Part shown: one piece after another, positions 61,341 to 64,000 of the stretch
How positions within the stretch are numbered: position 1 is the stretch's first letter
How the letters are laid out: each line of letters starts with the position of its first letter
NCBI GenBank assembly: GCA_030348385.1
Contig: JAUCFP010000006.1
Coordinates: 310,001 to 374,000 of the forward strand
Reading direction: 5' to 3'
Length of the DNA: 64,000 nucleotides
DNA from: Cytobacillus sp. NJ13
GTDB taxonomy: Bacteria; Bacillota; Bacilli; Bacillales; Cytobacillaceae
The notes under the pieces: generated by a model
The model's database searches: none
What the model was told of the DNA's origin: nothing
The model's input: only the letters and a program-made list of their open reading frames with translations
Translations under genes and position numbers: made by a program

Positions 61341-62096
61341 ATGGAATTATCAAATTTGTTCTGGGACGCTTCTTTGGAGGAGCTAAAACAGGGATATATT
61401 GAAGAAAAGGATTCATTTATATGCCTGCTATGCGGGGAAAAGACGGAAAAAGGAATTGTATATCCATATAAAGATAGATTGTACGAAGCGGAACGGTATA
61501 TTCGCCTTCATATCGAAACAGCGCACAACTCGGTGTTTGATTATTTGCTGTCCATGGATAAGAAGCTTACAGGGGTTACCGATCATCAAAAAAGTCTTCT
61601 GCAGCTTTTTTATCAGGGAAAAAGCGATAAGGACATTCAGAAAGAATTAGACATGGGGAGCACATCGACCATTCGTCATCACCGCTTTGCTTTAAAGGAA
61701 AAGGAACGGCAGGCGAAAACCTTTTTGGCAATCATGGAATTGCTGAAGGAAAAGGATGAGTATGCACCAGCGTTCTTGCCTGTTCATAAAACAGCCACGA
61801 TGGTGGATGATCGCTACAACATTACAGAAGAAGAACAGGAGAAAATCCTTAAGAAATACTTCCCTGAAGGCACCGATAAGCCTCTCGTAAAATTTCCGCC
61901 AAAGGAGAAGCAAAGACTGATTGTGCTGCGGGAGTTAGCCAGCCAGCTTCAGCCTGACCGCACATATGGCGAGAAAGAGTTAAATCAGGCATTGAAGGAC
62001 TTTTATGAGGATTATGCTCTGATCAGAAGATATTTGATCGACTATGGCTTTTTGGACCGAAAGCTGGATGGCAGCGAGTATTGGCTTAAAAAATAG
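61341..62096 (+). CDS. DUF2087-domain transcriptional regulator
   Basis: DNA-binding protein of 251 residues from ATG 61341. The N-terminus has a zinc-finger-like CLLCGEKTEKG with two downstream His (HIETAH). A LuxR-like helix-turn-helix follows at ~85-130 (TDHQKSLLQLFYQGKSDKDI, STSTIRHHRFALKEKE). The C-terminal DUF2087 domain (~180-250) has FPPKEKQRLIVLRELA and ALIRRYLIDYGFLDR. The ribosome site is weak; an ATG four codons earlier is possible. It is 17 bases before a GIY-YIG gene and preceded by an operator-like promoter. Confidence 0.82.
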   Translation: MELSNLFWDASLEELKQGYIEEKDSFICLLCGEKTEKGIVYPYKDRLYEAERYIRLHIETAHNSVFDYLLSMDKKLTGVTDHQKSLLQLFYQGKSDKDIQKELDMGSTSTIRHHRFALKEKERQAKTFLAIMELLKEKDEYAPAFLPVHKTATMVDDRYNITEEEQEKILKKYFPEGTDKPLVKFPPKEKQRLIVLRELASQLQPDRTYGEKELNQALKDFYEDYALIRRYLIDYGFLDRKLDGSEYWLKK

Positions 62097-62113
62097 AAAA
62101 ACGGGGGATTACC

Positions 62114-62461
62114 ATGGAACGGAAAAGAGAATTAAAGCAGCAGTTTAAAGAAACGCCCATTGAAGCGGGGGTTTATCAAATAAAGAATACAGTGAACAAT
62201 AAAATCTTCCTTGGCAGCACGAATAATTTAAAAAGCCTAAACGGAGTAAGATTTTCACTCGAAACAAACGGCTATATGCCTAATCGGGAGCTGCAGGACG
62301 AGTGGAATCAATACGGGAAAGACGCTTTTACTTTTGACATTCTGGAGAAGCTGAAAAAGAAAAATGATCCGTATTTCAACGAGAAGGAAGCCCTGGAGAA
62401 GCTGGAAGAAAAGTGGCTGGAGGAGCTGCAGCCGTATGGGGACAAAGGATATAACAAATAG
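62114..62461 (+). CDS. GIY-YIG nuclease-family protein
   Basis: A 115-residue single-domain protein. The GIY-YIG core is recognised as GVYQIKNTVNNKIFLGSTNNL, where the second motif reads FLG instead of YIG; LNGVRF replaces the usual basic turn, and a Glu in the NEKEALEKLEEKW helix could be the metal ligand. Such single-domain members may act on DNA or may have lost nuclease activity. Its partner is the DUF2087 regulator 17 bases upstream, a pairing that seems specific. Function unknown. Confidence 0.8.
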   Translation: MERKRELKQQFKETPIEAGVYQIKNTVNNKIFLGSTNNLKSLNGVRFSLETNGYMPNRELQDEWNQYGKDAFTFDILEKLKKKNDPYFNEKEALEKLEEKWLEELQPYGDKGYNK

Positions 62462-62474
62462 CTAAAGGGCTGAC

Positions 62475-62511
62475 AAAAAGGGAATGGCGTGTATCTCGTC
62501 ATTCCCTTTTT
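62475..62511 (+). terminator. Terminator after the GIY-YIG gene
   Basis: AAAAAGGGAATG pairs perfectly with CATTCCCTTTTT across a 13-base loop. Confidence 0.88.
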
Positions 62512-62681
62512 CTTTTAAAGTGGCGGGAGTGATTTAGTTAAAAGGATACATACTAAAGCCCGCAAAATTAAAGAAAATAAGGAAAAATATACCATGATTT
62601 GTTCGAAACCAGAAGCTATAATCATTGAGAGGAAGGCACCGGTGTTTCGTCAGCGAACTTACAAACAAAGGAGTGGCAGTG

Positions 62682-63140
62682 TTGGATAGGAAAAGAATTG
62701 CCTATTGGGTTATCCCTCTCATCCTGGTCATTTGCTTTTTGGGAAGTGCTGTCTATGCTGCAGGGCAGCCGGAAGCGGCGAGCAGTAAGCACTCTTCGGC
62801 TTTAAAAGGGCAATATTATCTTGAAGACGTGGTAAAAATTTATGTACCATCCACCTATGATGTTGATCAGCCAATTGATAATACTCCATATGTGAACAAA
62901 ACTCTAGAAAAATTTTCGGGAATGTTTGGAGGGGCAACAGCTGTTGATGGAACAGGAGCATGGCTTTCTGACGATGAGCAGCTTGTAAAGGAGAAAGTGA
63001 CCATCGTGTACAGCTTTGCAGAGGATCTCGACAAGAAAAAGATTAAGCAGGTAGTGGATTATGCCAGGGCTTTAAAGGAAGAAATGAAACAATCATCCGT
63101 ATCACTTGAGGTCAACGGAAAGATGTATTTTATTGAATGA
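62682..63140 (+). CDS. Secreted or membrane-anchored hypothetical protein
   Basis: A 152-residue protein with an N-terminal signal or anchor (RIAYWVIPLILVICFLGSAVYA, shown by one long hydrophobic run after basic residues). The mature domain has YYLEDVVKIYVPSTYDVDQP, then a Gly-rich MFGGATAVDGTGAW turn, and VKEKVTIVYSFAEDL, a ferredoxin-like alpha-beta pattern similar to DUF3574 proteins. AAAGGAG supports TTG 62682 (spacing 8) or GTG 62679. It stands alone with a terminator. Function unknown. Confidence 0.6.
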   Translation: MDRKRIAYWVIPLILVICFLGSAVYAAGQPEAASSKHSSALKGQYYLEDVVKIYVPSTYDVDQPIDNTPYVNKTLEKFSGMFGGATAVDGTGAWLSDDEQLVKEKVTIVYSFAEDLDKKKIKQVVDYARALKEEMKQSSVSLEVNGKMYFIE

Positions 63141-63149
63141 TCTATCAAA

Positions 63150-63188
63150 AAGATAGGCTGGAAGGTGTGTATCCTTCCAGCCTATCTT
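63150..63188. terminator. Bidirectional terminator
   Basis: AAGATAGGCTGGAAGG pairs perfectly with CCTTCCAGCCTATCTT around TGTGTAT. It lies between convergent genes. Confidence 0.9.
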
Positions 63189-63207
63189 ATTGCTCTCTCC
63201 AATAGCT

Positions 63208-64000
63208 TTATTTCAAGGCTAATGATTCCTTCAGCCAATTCTTCCCCTCAACAAATCGGCTGACCATCATGGCCGAAACCGTGTTGCCGGCTGAATTCAG
63301 AAGGGTTGCCGGTGCATCAATGATTGTAGAGATGACCGCTATGATTGGCAGTACTTCAGGCGGAAAGCCGAATACGCTTAAAATCAGCATCTCGCCAATC
63401 ATACCGCCGCCAGGGATTGCCCCCATAACAGCTCCAACCAGGAATGAAACAGCAAGAATGGTTAGAATGCTTGTCATGCTCGACATGTCCTTTCCAAAAA
63501 GGCTGAACAGGAAAACAATCTTAAACACTCCGCCAAGAACAGACCCATCTTTATGGGTATTAGCCCCAAGCGGGATCATCGTCTCCGCAATATCCTGAGG
63601 AACACCCATCTTTCTGACAGCCGCAAGGTTAATCGGAATACAAGCTGCACTGGAGCATGTGGCAATCGCACTGACAGAAGGAGTGATGGCATTCTTCCAG
63701 AACACCTTGACTCCATCCTTTCCGCCAGCCGCAAAGGCATACAGCGTAAAGAATCCAAAGAAGTAAATGAGCGTTAATACAAGATAAAGAACAAATACAC
63801 GTACATATCCGCCAAGAATCTGCGGGCCAAGCTCACCAATGATGGTCGCGAAATAACAGCCAAGTCCAATTGGCGCATAATACATCACAAATCCAACAAT
63901 CTTCATCATGACAGCTGAACCAGAAGAAAGAAGATTCGCAATCGGCTTGCCTTTTTCACCTGACATCGCAGTTGCCAGTCCGAATAAGATTGAGAACACA
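63208..64000 (-). CDS. Dicarboxylate/amino acid:cation symporter (partial)
   Basis: C-terminal 263 or more residues of a sodium- or proton-driven DAACS-family (GltP/DctA/SstT-like) symporter; the 5' part lies outside the window. The serine-rich hairpin is present as TPSVSAIATCSSAACIPINL, followed by GVPQDIAETMIPLGANTHKDGS (cation site region), then GAIPGGGMIGEMLIL and STIIDAPATLLNSAGNTVSAMMV (substrate-binding NxxxD-type segment). The second helical hairpin is intact. It would import glutamate, aspartate, serine/threonine or C4-dicarboxylate; the exact substrate is not decidable. Confidence 0.88.
   Translation of the reverse strand, partial: VFSILFGLATAMSGEKGKPIANLLSSGSAVMMKIVGFVMYYAPIGLGCYFATIIGELGPQILGGYVRVFVLYLVLTLIYFFGFFTLYAFAAGGKDGVKVFWKNAITPSVSAIATCSSAACIPINLAAVRKMGVPQDIAETMIPLGANTHKDGSVLGGVFKIVFLFSLFGKDMSSMTSILTILAVSFLVGAVMGAIPGGGMIGEMLILSVFGFPPEVLPIIAVISTIIDAPATLLNSAGNTVSAMMVSRFVEGKNWLKESLALK

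Overview
The window reads as chromosome of a low-GC Gram-positive Bacillaceae bacterium, probably close to Cytobacillus/Mesobacillus/Bacillus (inference). Support: strong AAGGAGG ribosome sites, frequent TTG/GTG starts, many hairpin-plus-T-run terminators, an RsbR-type stress protein, sporulenol-type triterpene cyclase, heterocycloanthracin-type bacteriocin genes, and a GC-rich palindromic repeat of a kind widespread in Bacillaceae intergenic DNA. No rRNA, tRNA, CRISPR array or prophage was seen.

Layout. 1-5.1 kb: an RsbR-like STAS gene, an IS1595-type insertion with a frameshifted transposase and a membrane-protein passenger, a YwaF-type membrane protein and an HD hydrolase. 5.2-9.2 kb: a DeoR regulator divergent from two Tat-exported metallophosphoesterases and an orphan tatA. 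9.5-21.6 kb: a C-P lyase phosphonate locus (phnPP, hexapeptide transferase, phnF, phnGHIJK, phnM, phnL, phnD, phnC, phnE1, phnE2). Its two main promoters each show PhoP-box-like repeats followed by a CTTGGCANCAAG palindrome abutting the -10. 21.7-33.6 kb: a peptide-type ABC importer with sugar isomerase/dehydrogenase genes, a ROK regulator, an asparaginase and a CutC protein, probably an oligosaccharide or glycoconjugate utilisation locus. 33.7-36.4 kb: HAD phosphatase, GNAT enzyme and two small acidic-tailed surface proteins. 36.4-37.0 kb: six exact-period 52-bp repeats followed by the GC-rich palindromic repeat.

37.0-39.3 kb holds the most unusual unit: a MutS2-like ATPase lacking the Smr nuclease domain, preceded by a sigma-A promoter, a seven-codon leader ORF whose stop lies in a hairpin, and two terminator-like hairpins in series. 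This is the layout of ribosome-mediated attenuation, as seen for antibiotic-responsive translation factors. 39.4-42.4 kb: amine oxidase and NhaC-type antiporter. 42.6-48.6 kb: a thiazole/oxazole-modified bacteriocin cluster (Cys-rich precursor, ThiF-like maturation protein, fused cyclodehydratase/YcaO, tandem SagB-type dehydrogenase). 48.8-56.1 kb: an AraC regulator, a TRAP importer and a dehydrogenase/DUF993/isomerase operon forming a second carbohydrate or sugar-acid module. 56.1-56.9 kb: a small membrane-protein gene in a segment bounded by inverted repeats. 57-60.4 kb: sporulenol synthase divergent from a DUF2515 and a CBO0543-like gene. 60.7-64 kb: two very small ORFs, a DUF2087 regulator with GIY-YIG partner behind an operator-like promoter, a secreted protein, and the end of a dicarboxylate symporter gene.

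Nutrient logic: phosphorus acquisition (secreted phosphoesterases, C-P lyase) and two carbon-scavenging modules dominate, interleaved with a bacteriocin locus and repeat-rich DNA.
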